64,000 bases of DNA from Dugong dugon (taxonomy: Eukaryota > Chordata > Mammalia > Sirenia > Dugongidae), in contig CM057461.1 of the NCBI GenBank assembly GCA_030035585.1, positions 1,341,001 to 1,405,000 of the forward strand, read 5' to 3'. Below, in pieces: positions 47,085 to 58,015 of this stretch. Made by a program: the position numbers and the translations under genes. Numbering within the stretch: position 1 is the stretch's first letter; every line of letters starts with the position of its first letter. Below the pieces are notes generated by a model. It searched no databases, had not been told where the DNA came from, and saw only the letters and a list, made by a program, of their open reading frames with translations.

Positions 47085-47180
47085 CGGGAGGAAACCAAAG
47101 CATGAAAGGTTAAATGAAATGCCCAGACTACACAGATCTGAACCCACGAGTCTGGCCCAGAGTCTGTTAAACTCACGATG
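47085..47180 (-). mobile_element. MIR fragment, minus strand
   Basis: GAGGAAACCAAAGCATGAAAGGTTAAATGAAATGCCCAGACTACAC and the following GAACCCACGAGTCTGG read as a reversed MIR. Confidence 0.6.
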
Positions 47181-49323
47181 AGCCACCGGCCCCTGCCTGG
47201 CAGGCATGTTGGGGAGTCACATGTGTTCTCATGTGTCGTCCATAGCGGTCATCATAATCATCACCATCCCCACCTTGGAGCCTCCTTTGCTGGGAGGGAG
47301 GAAAGGAGGCTGTTGCCCCGGCCGAGAACCCAGGCCCCCAAGAGAGTTAAGGCAAAAGCTGGGTCCCAACTTCCCTGCACTGTCCACTCTCTGCAGCCCA
47401 CGCTGGGAGACACCCTCGGCCTGGCTTCCTCATCAGCAGAGCCCGAGCCCAGCAGACTAGGTCCACCGTGCCTCAGAATAAATGATCAAGCTATGAGTTA
47501 ACACAACAGACGTGTAATTATTGCGGGAGCTGGCTGTGAATAAAATGGATAATCCATTCAACAGTCATTAAATGATTATCACATGTCCCCTTCTAACTTG
47601 CTGCTTATTGAAAGAAATCCAAGTCCAGATTGTCGCTCAGCACCATGGCCCCCCAGTCTCCTGGGGCCCCGACAGGAGAGGACCCGGGAAGCACCCGAGC
47701 TGAGGCCCCCTTCTGCAGCCCCCAGCCTGGGTGTCCTGAATCAGGACCAGAGGGGGACACGGTGGTCCTGAAATGATGGGGGTGGTGGGGATGGAGCACT
47801 TCCTGGGCCAGGGGCATCCTCAGAGCTCCTGTAGACCAACCGAGGAATCCTCACCACAGCTGTGACGTTGGTCTGCATACAGGAACTCTTGGGAAGACGG
47901 GTCATGCCCCACGACAAGCAACATGTAAGTGGCAGAGCTGGGATTCGAACACAGCTCCAGAATCGGGTTTGCTGGGACAGCACTTTAGAAGTGTGTGTGT
48001 GTACACAGGTGTATGTGCGTCTGGGTGCGTGCACACATACGCACGCACACACACACACACATTCAGTGAGAATGAGGCTGCAAGATTTTGGCGGACATCT
48101 TGGAGCACCACAGACTCATGGGGTGTCCCCCCAACCCTGCGCAGTGGAGCCCTGCCTGGTCTCTTCCGCCTTCAGTCTCGTGGGAGGGCGTCGACCTGGC
48201 TGAGAACCCAGAAGGGAGCTGGGGGGCAGTTGGGGAAGAGGGTTCCGGGCAGAGGGAACAGCCCAAGCAAAGGCCCGGGGCTGGAGCAGGCTCAGCTGTG
48301 TGAGGACAGAGGGGTTGGGTGCAGCTGGACAGGTGAGGGGCCAGTGGGTCACCAGTATGAGGTCTCAGTATGAGGAGGTACGTACCCGACTGTCTGGAAT
48401 GTCCTCTGGCTGCTGGTCCTCAGAGCCGTGTCAAGGTGGGGAGATACTGTAATCCTTGTCTACCCCAACACCCACCTGGTCCCTCCTTGTTCAGCATCCT
48501 CGCTCCTGGCTCAGCCCTCTGCCCATGTGGGGTGGAATTCGAAACCATCCAGCTCGACATCCTCAACAGTCACCAGACTAGAGACCAGGGGAGAAGTCTC
48601 CCTGCAAGGTGTCCCCACCTCCCCCCACGGAGAGGCCAGCATGCTGAGGGCCTGAGGACCCTCTGTCGGGGCTACTACCAGACCAGAGCCTGGTGCCGTG
48701 TCTGCCTGGGGCTCCCTACAGCTGTGCCCCCCAGCTCCTCCTCCTAACTTCACCCCCAGCTTCTCCCCCTAACTACACCCCTCCAGCTTTTCCCCCTAAC
48801 TTCACTCCCCAGCCTCACCCCCTAACTACACCCCCAGCTTTACCCCCTAACTTCAGTCCCCCAGATTCACCCCCTAACTTCCCCCCCCAGCTTCCCCTCC
48901 CAAATTCCCCCCCTACAGCCCACCCCCCACCTGGTCTCCCCTACCAGATGGGCATGAAACCCTGACGTGCAGACCGGCTTAGTTCCACCCGGACTCCGGT
49001 GAGACTCCCAAGGGTGGTTTGATTTGTTTGATGTTCTCCTGGCTTGTTTTGATGTCTTGATGCCTTTAACATCTGACGAGGATTCTTGGGATTTGCTGCC
49101 TATCATTTCAAATTGTTTGTTTATGACACTTACACATGGGTGCCCACTACCAACAAAGACGGCTCTTCTGTTCTGTCTCGAGAACACCCTCTTTTCTAAG
49201 TCGGCTTCAGGTCTCAACTTCATCCAGAAATTGGGGCATCTCTGAGGGTCCTCTGTATTTTTATAAACAGATGGCCTCAAAATGCGTTTATTCATTTTTG
49301 CAAGAAGGGATGTGGTGAGTCCT
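47181..49323. other. Intergenic, no gene; MIR, microsatellites and candidate conserved block
   Basis: 47465-47640 is AT-rich and repeat-free, with GTAATTATTG, AAATGATTATC and CAGTCATTAAATG motifs, so it is a candidate conserved element. 47855-47965 reads as a reversed MIR (GTGGCAGAGCTGGGATTCGAACAC). 47990-48062 is a GT then AC microsatellite. No gene supported. Confidence 0.45.
48729..48905. repeat. Minisatellite, C-rich, about 27 bp unit
   Basis: About seven units of the type CCCCCAGCTT(C/T)(T/A)CCCCCTAACT(A/T)CA in tandem. It gives a periodic proline-rich translation with no coding meaning. Confidence 0.88.
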
Positions 49324-49333
49324 AAGTCCATAT

Positions 49334-49485
49334 ATGGAAACCCTGGTGGCACAGTGGTTAAGAGGTCGGCAGTTCGAATCCACCAGGGGTTTCTTGGAAA
49401 CCCTATGAGGCAGTTCTACTCTGTCCTGTAGGGTCACTATGAGTCAGAATCGACCCGATGGCAATGGGTTTAGTTTTGGTTTTTT
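49334..49485 (+). mobile_element. AfroSINE A, plus strand, complete
   Basis: GGAAACCCTGGTGGCACAGTGGTTAAG head, GGCAGTTCGAATCCACCAGG B box, GGAAACCCTATGAGGCAG, GTCACTATGAGTCAGAATCG tail and T-rich end. Flanked by AAGTCCATAT at 49324-49333 and 49486-49495. Confidence 0.95.
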
Positions 49486-49495
49486 AAGTCCATAT

Positions 49496-49672
49496 CTGGG
49501 AGCCCTGATGGCACAATTGTTAAGCATTCAGCTGCCAACTGAAAGGTTGGTGGTTCAAACCCACCCAGTGGTTCTAAGAAAGAAAGACCCGGCAATCTGC
49601 TTCCATAAAGATTACAGCCTAGAAAACCCTATGAGGCAGTTCTGTTCTGTCACAATGGCACCTGACAACAAC
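49496..49672 (+). mobile_element. AfroSINE B, plus strand, second subfamily
   Basis: GGGAGCCCTGATGGCACAATTGTTAAG head, GGTGGTTCAAACCCACCC B box, the GGCAATCTGCTTCCATAAAGATTACAG middle block and a CACCTGACAACAACA end. Flanked by AAGTCCATAT at 49486-49495 and 49673-49682. Confidence 0.95.
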
Positions 49673-49682
49673 AAGTCCATAT

Positions 49683-50079
49683 CACTGGACATTCCCAGGC
49701 CACACGAAGGTTCTTTGACACACAAAGGTTCTTTGACTGACAGGGCCTTGGGGACGAAGCTGGGGTCTCTGTCGTCCGCCACCAGCTGTGCTCAAGGTGG
49801 CTGCAGGCTCTGCTGGAGGTCCTGTCTATCACATCGGGTGTTCTGGTTCCTGTTGCAGAGTAACAGCCAGCCGACACACAGCGCCCTTGTTGTGCTCATG
49901 AATCTGCAGGCGGGGCAGGTGATGGCCTTGTCTCGACTCCACACGGTGTCAGCAGGGCCTCAGCTGAGGGCTGGAGGATCCACTTTTAAGACGGCTCACC
50001 CCGCGGCAGGCGGGCTGGAGTGACTGTCATGTGGGTGCTCACCTGGGGCTGAGGCCCAGGTGCCTCAGTGCCTTTCCAC
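49683..50079. other. Intergenic, no gene seen
   Basis: GC-rich sequence between the SINE pair and an L1 fragment. No recognised feature. Confidence 0.5.
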
Positions 50080-50765
50080 AGCAAATCCAATCCGTCCCTA
50101 TGTGAAAAGAATACCACAACATGGCCAAATAGGGTGGATCCCAGGGATGAAAGGCTGGTTTAATATTCAGAAAGTAATCAATATAACCCACCAAATCAAC
50201 AGACTAAAAAAGAACCACATGATCACATCAACAGACACAGAAAAAAAAAAACCACTCAACAAAATTCAACATCCGTGATTCAAAAAACAACTCAGCAAAC
50301 TAGGAACAGAAAGAAACTTCCTTACGTTGATAAAGAGCTTCTGTTAAAAGTAGCTAGAGCTCACATCAACCTTAAGGGTGAAAAATGTCATCTGTCTGAG
50401 ACCAAGAACAAGGCAAGAATATCTTCTCTTACCACCTCTATTAAGCATTGTACCAGAGGTTCTAGCCGGTGTGATAAAGGAAGAAAAAGAAAAAAAAAAA
50501 GAGGCAGACACATTGGAAAGGAAGAAATAAAACAGCCCTCTTCACAGATGACATGTCTGTCTAGGTAAAAAATCCCATGGAATCTGAACGAAAGATTCTA
50601 GAACAAATAAGTGAGTTTAGCAGCTTGTTGGATACAAGATCAACACACAAAAATCAGTTGCATCTCTATATACAAGCAAAGAAGAATTATAAATCAAAGT
50701 TAAAAATACAATAATAATATCTGGAAAAATAAAATACATTGCTATTTAAAAAAAAAACAAAAAAA
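50080..50765 (+). mobile_element. L1 ORF2 (RT region) fragment, degraded
   Basis: GGGTGGATCCCAGGGATGAAAGGCTGGTTTAA (the GWIPGMKGWF region) leads in L1 order to ACAAAATTCAACATCC, TTCACAGATGACAT (RT FTDD-like) and ACAAAAATCAGTTGCATCTCTATA. Stops and frameshifts throughout; truncated at both ends, ends in an A-rich stretch. Confidence 0.85.
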
Positions 50766-51139
50766 AAACAGTGTGGGTCCTTTGAATCTTCTTTGGGTTC
50801 TCTCCATGAGCCAAAGGCCAGATCTGCAAATCTTGTCAAGACAAGCCTTTCTCTCTTTTGGGCTTTCTGTCATGTAGCTGGCCTGCAACACTTTTACGAT
50901 TCTTAGAAACTCTGTTTAATGTAGAGGACTTGTGAGCTACACCCTTAGGGTGGTTTGAGGGCCCTATGTCTGTTTTAAAGGGTCTACAAGTCATCGCCTC
51001 ACATTTTTCTGACGTTTTAACAAAGAGCTCTATAGCGAGTCCTTGGCTTCATCTCTTCCTGACAGCACCCTAGATTTGATTTTGGCCTGCATCCCTCTCT
51101 TAATTTGAGAATCCTTCACCATCTGGAGAATCTTGGAAT
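50766..51139. other. Unassigned block between two L1 pieces
   Basis: No gene or known repeat recognised. The minus strand has protein-like fragments in shifting frames (for example TESPKERKACLDKICRSG), which suggests a decayed coding or retroelement-derived sequence. Identity unknown. Confidence 0.35.
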
Positions 51140-52055
51140 GTGAAATGATTTTATTTTATTTTTTAAACAATTATGCAGTAAAATTGACTTCTTTTTTTTA
51201 GTGTAAAATTCTATGAATTTTAACATGTATAACTTTGTGTAATCACCACCACAATCAGGATACAGAACAGCTCCATCACCCTCAAAAACTCCCTCATACC
51301 ATCCCTTTAAAGTCACAGCCCCCCAACCCTACGTCCTGGCAACCACTTACCTTTCTCCATCTCATAGTTTGCCCCTGTGAGAAGGTTGTACGATGAAATC
51401 CTAGTCTGTAACCTCCTGAGACTGGCTTCTTCCACACAGCATAACGTCTTTGCAACTCTTCCATGCTGTTGTGGGTACCGATAGTTTATTCTTTTTTTCC
51501 TGCTGACTAATATCCCATTGTGGAATCCCTGGGTGGCTTGACCATTAGCCGAAAGTTTGGAGGTTCAAGCCCACCCAGAGGCACCTTGAAAGACAGTTCT
51601 GGTGATCTGCTTCTGAAAGTTCACAGTCTTGAAAACCCCATGTAACAGTTCTACCCTGCACATATAGGGTTTCCATGAGTCAGAATAGACTTAAAGGCAC
51701 TAACAACGACAACAATATTCCATTGAGGGGTATCTCAGTTTGTTTATCCATTCACCCACTGACGGACATTTAGGCTGTTTCTTTTTTCATGATTACACTA
51801 GAGCTGCTGTAAACATTTATGTCCAAGTTTTTGTGTGAACATCACTTTTCTTTTCTCTAGGATGAATACCTAGGAGTGGGATTGCTGGGTCATATAATAA
51901 GTATGTGTTCAACTTTTTAATAAACTGTCAAACTGCTTTCTGCAGTGGCTGTATTGTTCTTCATTTCTGCCAGCAACATATGAGCGTTCCAGTTGCTCCG
52001 TATCCTTATCAACACTTGGCACTGTCAACAGTTCTGTTTTTAATCCTATTAAGAC
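51140..52055 (-). mobile_element. Old L1 3' region, minus strand, split by a SINE
   Basis: Reversed L1 landmarks: AATCACCACCACAATCAGGATACAG, CCTGGCAACCACTTACC, TATCTCAGTTTGTTTATCCATTC, GAGTGGGATTGCTGGGTCATAT and GTTCCAGTTGCTCC. Interrupted at 51521-51713. Confidence 0.85.
51521..51713 (+). mobile_element. AfroSINE, plus strand, with 12 bp target duplication
   Basis: TGGAATCCCTGGGTGGCTTGACC head, GGAGGTTCAAGCCCACCC B box, CTGGTGATCTGCTTCTG middle block, ACCCCATGTAACAG and GAGTCAGAATAGAC tail. Flanked by AATATCCCATTG (51509-51520) and AATATTCCATTG (51714-51725). Confidence 0.93.
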
Positions 52056-52994
52056 CTGGCTTCTTTATACTCCCTCTAAATTTTCCTGGAAAACAAAAAC
52101 TTTTTTTTTTTTTTAACTCATCTCCCCATCTCCAGTCCATCTGCTACATTTTCTACTTCCTACTTTACAGTGAGCCACAGTGTTGCTTAACTTTCCGCCA
52201 CTACCTAACAAGAGTCCCCTTTCTGCCAGCTTCCAATAACATTTGCCTCACTGTCCTTCGAGGCTTCACTGACAGCTGAGATCATCAGGTTTAAGACAGC
52301 AATAATTGTTCATTTTGGTTACAAGTCTGCAGTTTGGGCATAGCACAGTGGTGAAGGTCATCTTGGCTCCACCTGGTATCAGGTGGGGACAGCTCAGCCA
52401 GGGCTGGGGATCTGCTTCCAAGATGGTGCACTCACATGGCTGCCTGTTCTGTCAACCGGGATGAGAGCTGGATGTATGGACTTTGGCCTCTCCCTGCGTG
52501 GTAGCTGGGTTCCAAAGGCAAGCATCCCAGGAGGGCTAGAGCCAGCTAGAATCTGTATTATCTTTTAGGACTGAGTACAGCGACTGTCTCTGTTAGTGGA
52601 GACAATTACAAACACCTGTCCAGGTTCACAGATAGGGGCCATGGACTCCATCTCTTTATGGAAAAGCGACAGGCCTGTGGGAGAGCATGTGGGATGGATA
52701 TATTCTTGTGATTGCTGTTGGAAAACCCAATATACCACAGTGAGGTTGTAACAGAGGATCTCTAAGGCTTCATCCAGCCTTCTGATATTCTGGGGAAGTC
52801 AGCATGGAGGAGAGTTATGGTGCAGCTGGATCCAGGGCCCTCACGTGTCCCCCTCCTGCAAGGGGTCAGAGTTCCAGAAATGAGTCACTGGAATGGAAAG
52901 GCTAGAGCTCAGGGCTTTGCTGTCTTGTCCACCAATCTGTCTCCAGGGGCTAGAACAGTGAATTGCACATGATAGGTGCTCAATGATTCTATTT
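52056..52994. other. Intergenic, no gene; possible old repeat and L2 end
   Basis: 52120-52560 has CTGACAGCTGAGATCATCAGG and ACATGGCTGCCTGTTCTG-type text resembling an old DNA or LTR element, unassigned. 52910-52990 ends like L2 (GGGGCTAGAACAGTGAATTGCACATGATAGGTGCTCAATG). Confidence 0.4.
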
Positions 52995-53735
52995 TATTAT
53001 TTTTTAATTACTTGTTTAATTGATATAACAGCAGCTTTATTGAGATATAATTCACATACCATAATATTCACCCTTTTAAAGTGCACAATTCATGGTTTTT
53101 AGTATATTCACAATGCTGTGCAGCCATCACCACTAATTCCAGAACACATTTTCAAGGTTCATCCACGTCATAGCATCTATTAGAATGTCACTCCTTTCTA
53201 TGGGTGAATAATATTTCACTGTATGGATGTACCACCTTTTGTTTAGTCATTCACCCGTTGATGAACACTTGGGTTATCACCACCTTTTGGCTATTATGAA
53301 AAATAGTGCTATAAACATTGGTGCACAAGATTTTGTATGGACACATGCTTTCAGTTCCCTTGGTTATATACCTAGAAGTGAAATTTCTGAGTCATATGGT
53401 AGCTTTATGTTTAACATTTTATGGAACTGCCAGACTGTTTTCCAAAGCGGCTGCACCATTTTACATCCCCACCACCGATACGTGAAGGCTCCATTTCTAT
53501 ACCATATCCTTGCTAACACTTGTTATTGTCCATCTTTTTTATTCTAGCCATCCTAGTGGTATCTCATTGTGATTTTAGGCTCCCCTATGACTAATGATGT
53601 TGAACATCCTTTCATATTCTTGTTGGTCATTCATATGGTTTCTTTGAATACATTTTTATTCAAATCTTTTGCCCATTTTTTAAAATTGAGTGTCTTTTGG
53701 TTGAAAGAGGTTCTTCATATATTCTGGATTCAAGG
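52995..53735 (-). mobile_element. Old L1 3' region, minus strand
   Basis: Reversed L1M order: TTTATTGAGATATAATTCACATACC, GTGCACAATTCATGG, GCAGCCATCACCACTAATTCC, CACCCGTTGATGAACACTTGGG, CCTAGAAGTGAAATTTCTGAGTCATATGG and ATCTCATTGTGATTTTAGG. Confidence 0.9.
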
Positions 53736-56700
53736 ATATATTTGAAAATTAGCACAAGAATCAAAGGAGCACAGTCCAGCAACACAAGGAAATTACCTAA
53801 AGACATTTCAAATCCTTACTGGCATCTGGCTCTTGGAAAAGAACATCCAACTCCTGGCCCACAGGAACATTCCTGCTCTCAATATTTCTCACCCCTGCAG
53901 CTCCCCAAAGCTGTCTCTCAACAGAAAACCAAGAGCGCCTGTGGACCCTGCTTGTCCCCTGCCTTCCTGGACTCAGTCCTCCCTTTTCCCCGGTCAGCCT
54001 TGGTCTTCCTGCTGCTCTGTCGTGGCTAAACCCCACTACTCACTCTCTGTCTCCAGGTTGCTGCCTGGAACCTTCTGCAATCTTGTGTGTGTTGGGGGAG
54101 GGATGTTCCAGGGCTGACCTGGAGCTCCTGGCAGGCAGGAGCCTGCCAAAGGAGGAAGGCGGGACTGTGGCCCTAGTCGATCCAGGATGCTCTCAGTTCT
54201 GTGTGCCTGCTGGGCAGGGTCATTTTTGCATCCCTGATGAAGCTCTGGCCTCAGAGGCAGGGCCGAGAACACAGCACTCTGCCGTGTGAGTCACCACAAC
54301 CGCCGCGTCACCAGGGCCCAGGGGCCCAAGACAGAGCAGGCTACTGCCACCAGATTTCTCTTTCCCCGAGTCCCAAGCCACCTCTGCAGACCATCTGCTC
54401 CTGCTCTCCCCAGGCCTGAATCTGGAGCCCAGCAGGACAAGCTGTCAGCTGAAGGCAAGGCTAACCAGAGGGGCACCGCAGGTCTCCAAAGTCGAGCACC
54501 AGGGGCTAGAGGCAAGGCAGCGCAGGATCAGCGAGAGGTGTCCAGGGATTGTAGGAAGGGCGTGGGCTTGGCAGCCTCATCAGTCACGTGTGGAAAGCAC
54601 TCTGTCCACAGGAGGGAGGCTTCACATGTTTGTGAGCAGGCCAGTCCCCACCCTGCACCCCCTGCACCTCGAACTGGACCAATCCTGTTTGTCCCCTCAA
54701 GCCCCGTCTGCAAGCACAGCGGGTGTCCTCCCAGTGTGTGGTCATCCCCGGGGGACTCCAGTGCCAAGTGTGGGGTTCACGCCGGTGATCCTCCCTTCCC
54801 CTCCCCCATCCTCTCTGCAGCCTGGTGCCTTACTTTCCCTCAGCATTTGGGGGGGTGGGAGGGAGAAGAGGGGAGAGGGCGCTGGAAAGCACAGTGCTGG
54901 GCCATTTCTCTGGGGTCTCGGAAAGCATCACCAGACCTCTCTGACCCTTAGTTTCCTCTTCTACAAGGGGGAACGATTCCGACCACTTTAGGGTGTGTGG
55001 CAGGGCGTCAGTAAGTGCTCGTTCCATCCCTTCCCCGTCCTCTCCTCCTCAGTCCCACCTGAGGGTGCAGAGTCCCACCCCCCAAAATCCCGGGTTTCCA
55101 GGATCCCACCTTTGGCCCCCTCCTCCCTCACTGTGCAGAATCTTCCTGCATGACCTTCCCAGCCCCAAGCCTGCTTTGTCCACCTGCTCCTGCCATCTGC
55201 CTGAAGTTAGCTCTGCCGTAGGCCTTACCTCCCTGAGACCATCCCCACTGGCCTCCTACTTCCCCCACTGCCCTTGTTCCAGCCATGTTTTTTCTGCTGT
55301 TGCCCAATGTATTGGTCAGCTACTGCTGCATAACAAATCACCCCAAACTTAGTGGCTTAAACCACACACACTGGTCATGGCACAGTGGCCGTGAGTCAGG
55401 AGCCTGGTGCAGCTGAGCTGGGCTCTCCGCTCAGGGCCCCATGAGCTGCACTCATGGTGTTGGCTGGGGCTGGGGTCACCCCAGGCTCAAATGGGGCAGG
55501 GTCCACCTCCAAGCTCACTCACATGCTGTTGGCTGGATTCAGGTCCATGAAGGCCGTCAGACAGACTGAGAGGGCCAGTTCCTGCTGACTGGAGGCTGGA
55601 GGCATCCTTATCTCCCAGCCGTGCGGGCCCCTCCATCAGGGCAGGCGAAAAGAGCCAGAGAGAGAAAGCTGCCCGACAGACACTTCTGTCACCTCTGGCC
55701 GTTAGAAGCAAGTCACCACCTCACGCCCACTTCCCCTGGCCAGCCCACAGGCACCGACCTTGCCCCTACACACTCATTCCGCCCCCACTCACCTGCCCAG
55801 CCCCACTCCCTGCCTCAGCCACCATTTACCAGAACAGCCCCTAGTCCAGGGAGCAGGGATGCTGGAGGCAGAGCCTCATTCTGAGAGCACCACCCCACCC
55901 AGACCTGGCTCCCCTGCTCCCTGTCCTTGTGCTCCCTCTGGCCTCAGGATGGCATCCAGACCCCTGAGGAGGCTTCCCGAGGCTTGACCATGCCAGGTGC
56001 CACCATGACTCTGCCATCTGATCCTGCCTCGTCTCGTCTCCCTTCCAAGTCCAGGGTCCTGTCCCATGTGACCAGCTGCTTACCTTTCCGGGTCTACGGT
56101 CTGGCACATATGACCCTCCCACCCCCTTCTAGATGCTTCAAAGACACCACCTCCTCTAGGAAGCCTTCCCAGCCCCCAGCCCCATCACCTCCTCTGCTCT
56201 CTGTGCCTGTGGGTCCCTCCCTACTTGGCACATGGAGAACCAGGCTCCCCTGGGGCTCCCGCCTGCAACCACTGTTTGTGGTTTTTCTCTCCTTATTGGG
56301 CAAATCAGAAAGCTGTCAGCCTTTACCTCATTCACCCCTGATTTGGGGCCCCTGCTGGGCCTGTGAGGATTTTGTGGTCTCCTGGTCACCCCTGACCACT
56401 GACTTCCTCAGCAGGCAGCGTGACCCCTGAAGGCAAGGTCAGTATCTGTCAGTCCTCAACATACGTCTGTCCAGGCTCTGCCCGGTGGGTTCTTACCTCA
56501 CCCTGTTAAAGCCAAATCCTTACAGAGGCCACCAGGGCCTCACGCCCAGTCCCCCCTTTCCCCCAGGGCTGGCCCTGGGCTGCTGTCCACCTGGACCCCC
56601 CCTCGGCTGTCCCCAGGGCTGTCTGTTCAGTGTCACCTGTCAGCTGTGCTGCCCCCACCTGCCCTGACACCCCCACCTTTATTTATTTCTCACAGCACTG

Positions 56701-57634
56701 TGTCCTCCACCCCCTCACACAGCACAGTTGCTGTCCTTGGTCACTGTCACTGGGTCAGCACACAGTGGTTGCTGGTGGACATGTGCTGGCTGGCCTGTCC
56801 CAGGCTGCCTCCTTCACTGTGGCCCAGAGCTGTTTTCATGGCAAGTCCAGTAAGGGAGGCCCCAGGGGTACGCCCCATTGCTCAGTGGTGGAGCAGCATG
56901 CCAGTTCCTGAGGCCTGAGACCCCTGAGGTGGGGGCCGGCCTGCCCACAGACCTTGGGACCTTGTGGTGGTGACAGCTCAGCCCCCACCTGCCAGCCGCC
57001 TAACAGAGAGCAGCTCAGCGTCTCAGGCACTGAGTGGCATCTGAGTCACCTCCCCTCATGCTCTCGAGAGGAGCAAGGGGCCAGCGCATGCACGAGGGAG
57101 CCGAGGGCAATGTGGCTGAGCAAGCTGAGAAGACCCAGGCGTGGGGAGGGTCGGGGAGAGGGTCGGGGAGAGGGTCGGGGGCTGGAAGTGCCTCCCAACC
57201 TGGGTTTGTGGGCTCTACCGCCCTCTGGTGGCTGCATAGGGAAGCACTCCCGGGCTGGGGCCTCAGGCAGGATTTGCACTTCTCCAAGCCCCCCACACAC
57301 CAGGCAGTGTCTCCAGATTTAGCAGACACAACTACAGGATGCCCAGCTAAATGTGAATTTCAGACAAGCAGGGAATGAACTTTTGGTGGAGTCAGTCCGG
57401 CGAGCTGAGCCAGCTTCGAGCCGGTGCCCATGGTCTTAGGGTGGAATTTCCAGGACACTGGCAGGTACTTCCCTCCCCTGCGTGGGGACTACGGGGCTTT
57501 AATCTCCTGCCCTGCGTCCAGAAGCTAGCAAGGTCAGGACCCCTGCCTCTTCCCCTCTGCCTGTGGGCCGAAGGTTTAGCCTGGGAATGGCTGGGAGAAG
57601 TCAGGGAATTTTTCCCTTCTTTAAAATAACCTGA
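53736..57634. other. Intergenic, GC-rich, no gene seen; old repeats
   Basis: No exon supported, despite open frames of up to 221 codons at 54286-54951. 54945-55030 is a probable MIR (CCTTAGTTTCCTCTTCTACAAGG). 55308-55490 (GCTGCATAACAAATCACCCC, TTAGTGGCTTAAACC, GGTGTTGGCTGGGGC) is an old MaLR- or DNA-type repeat. About 56040-56720 looks like degraded L2. Confidence 0.45.
57142..57180. repeat. Short tandem repeat, 14 bp unit
   Basis: GGGAGAGGGTCGGG-type unit repeated about three times. Confidence 0.85.
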
Positions 57635-58015
57635 TAAATAAACTACGGCCCATCCGTTCCAAGGAACATCACTCAGCTATAAAGAGAAACAAGGTCCTGA
57701 TGTTTGCCACAACGTGGATGAGCCCTGAGGACATCACCCTGAGTGAAGTGAGTTGGACACCACAGGATACACAGAGACAAGCAGAGCGCGCAGGGACCTC
57801 AGCTCATTAGTGGTTCCCGGGAGGGGCGGGGGGCTGGGGGGTAACGGCTAGGAGTGGGGGTTTCTTTCTCGGGAGATGAAAATGTTCTAATCCACTGTGA
57901 TGATGGATACACAACGCTGCATATAATAAAAACCATTAAATTTTACATTTTAGTTGGGAGAATTGTGTGGAATGTGAATTATATCTCAATAAAGCTGCTT
58001 AAAAAAGACATGAAC
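57635..58015 (+). mobile_element. Old L1 3' end, plus strand
   Basis: TCACTCAGCTATAAAGAGAAAC, GCCACAACGTGGATGAGCCCTGAGGACATCACCCTGAGTGAAG, GTGGTTCCCGGGAGGGG and GTGAATTATATCTCAATAAAGCTG are standard L1M 3' landmarks, ending in an A-rich tail. Confidence 0.88.

Noticed and set aside
48729-48905. A proline-rich coding repeat
   Set aside because: The repeat units are irregular, with many codon-length changes, and the region has no exon context.
54286-54951. A 221-codon plus-strand open frame
   Set aside because: No recognisable domain and no start or splice context; the GC-rich region has many overlapping open frames on both strands.
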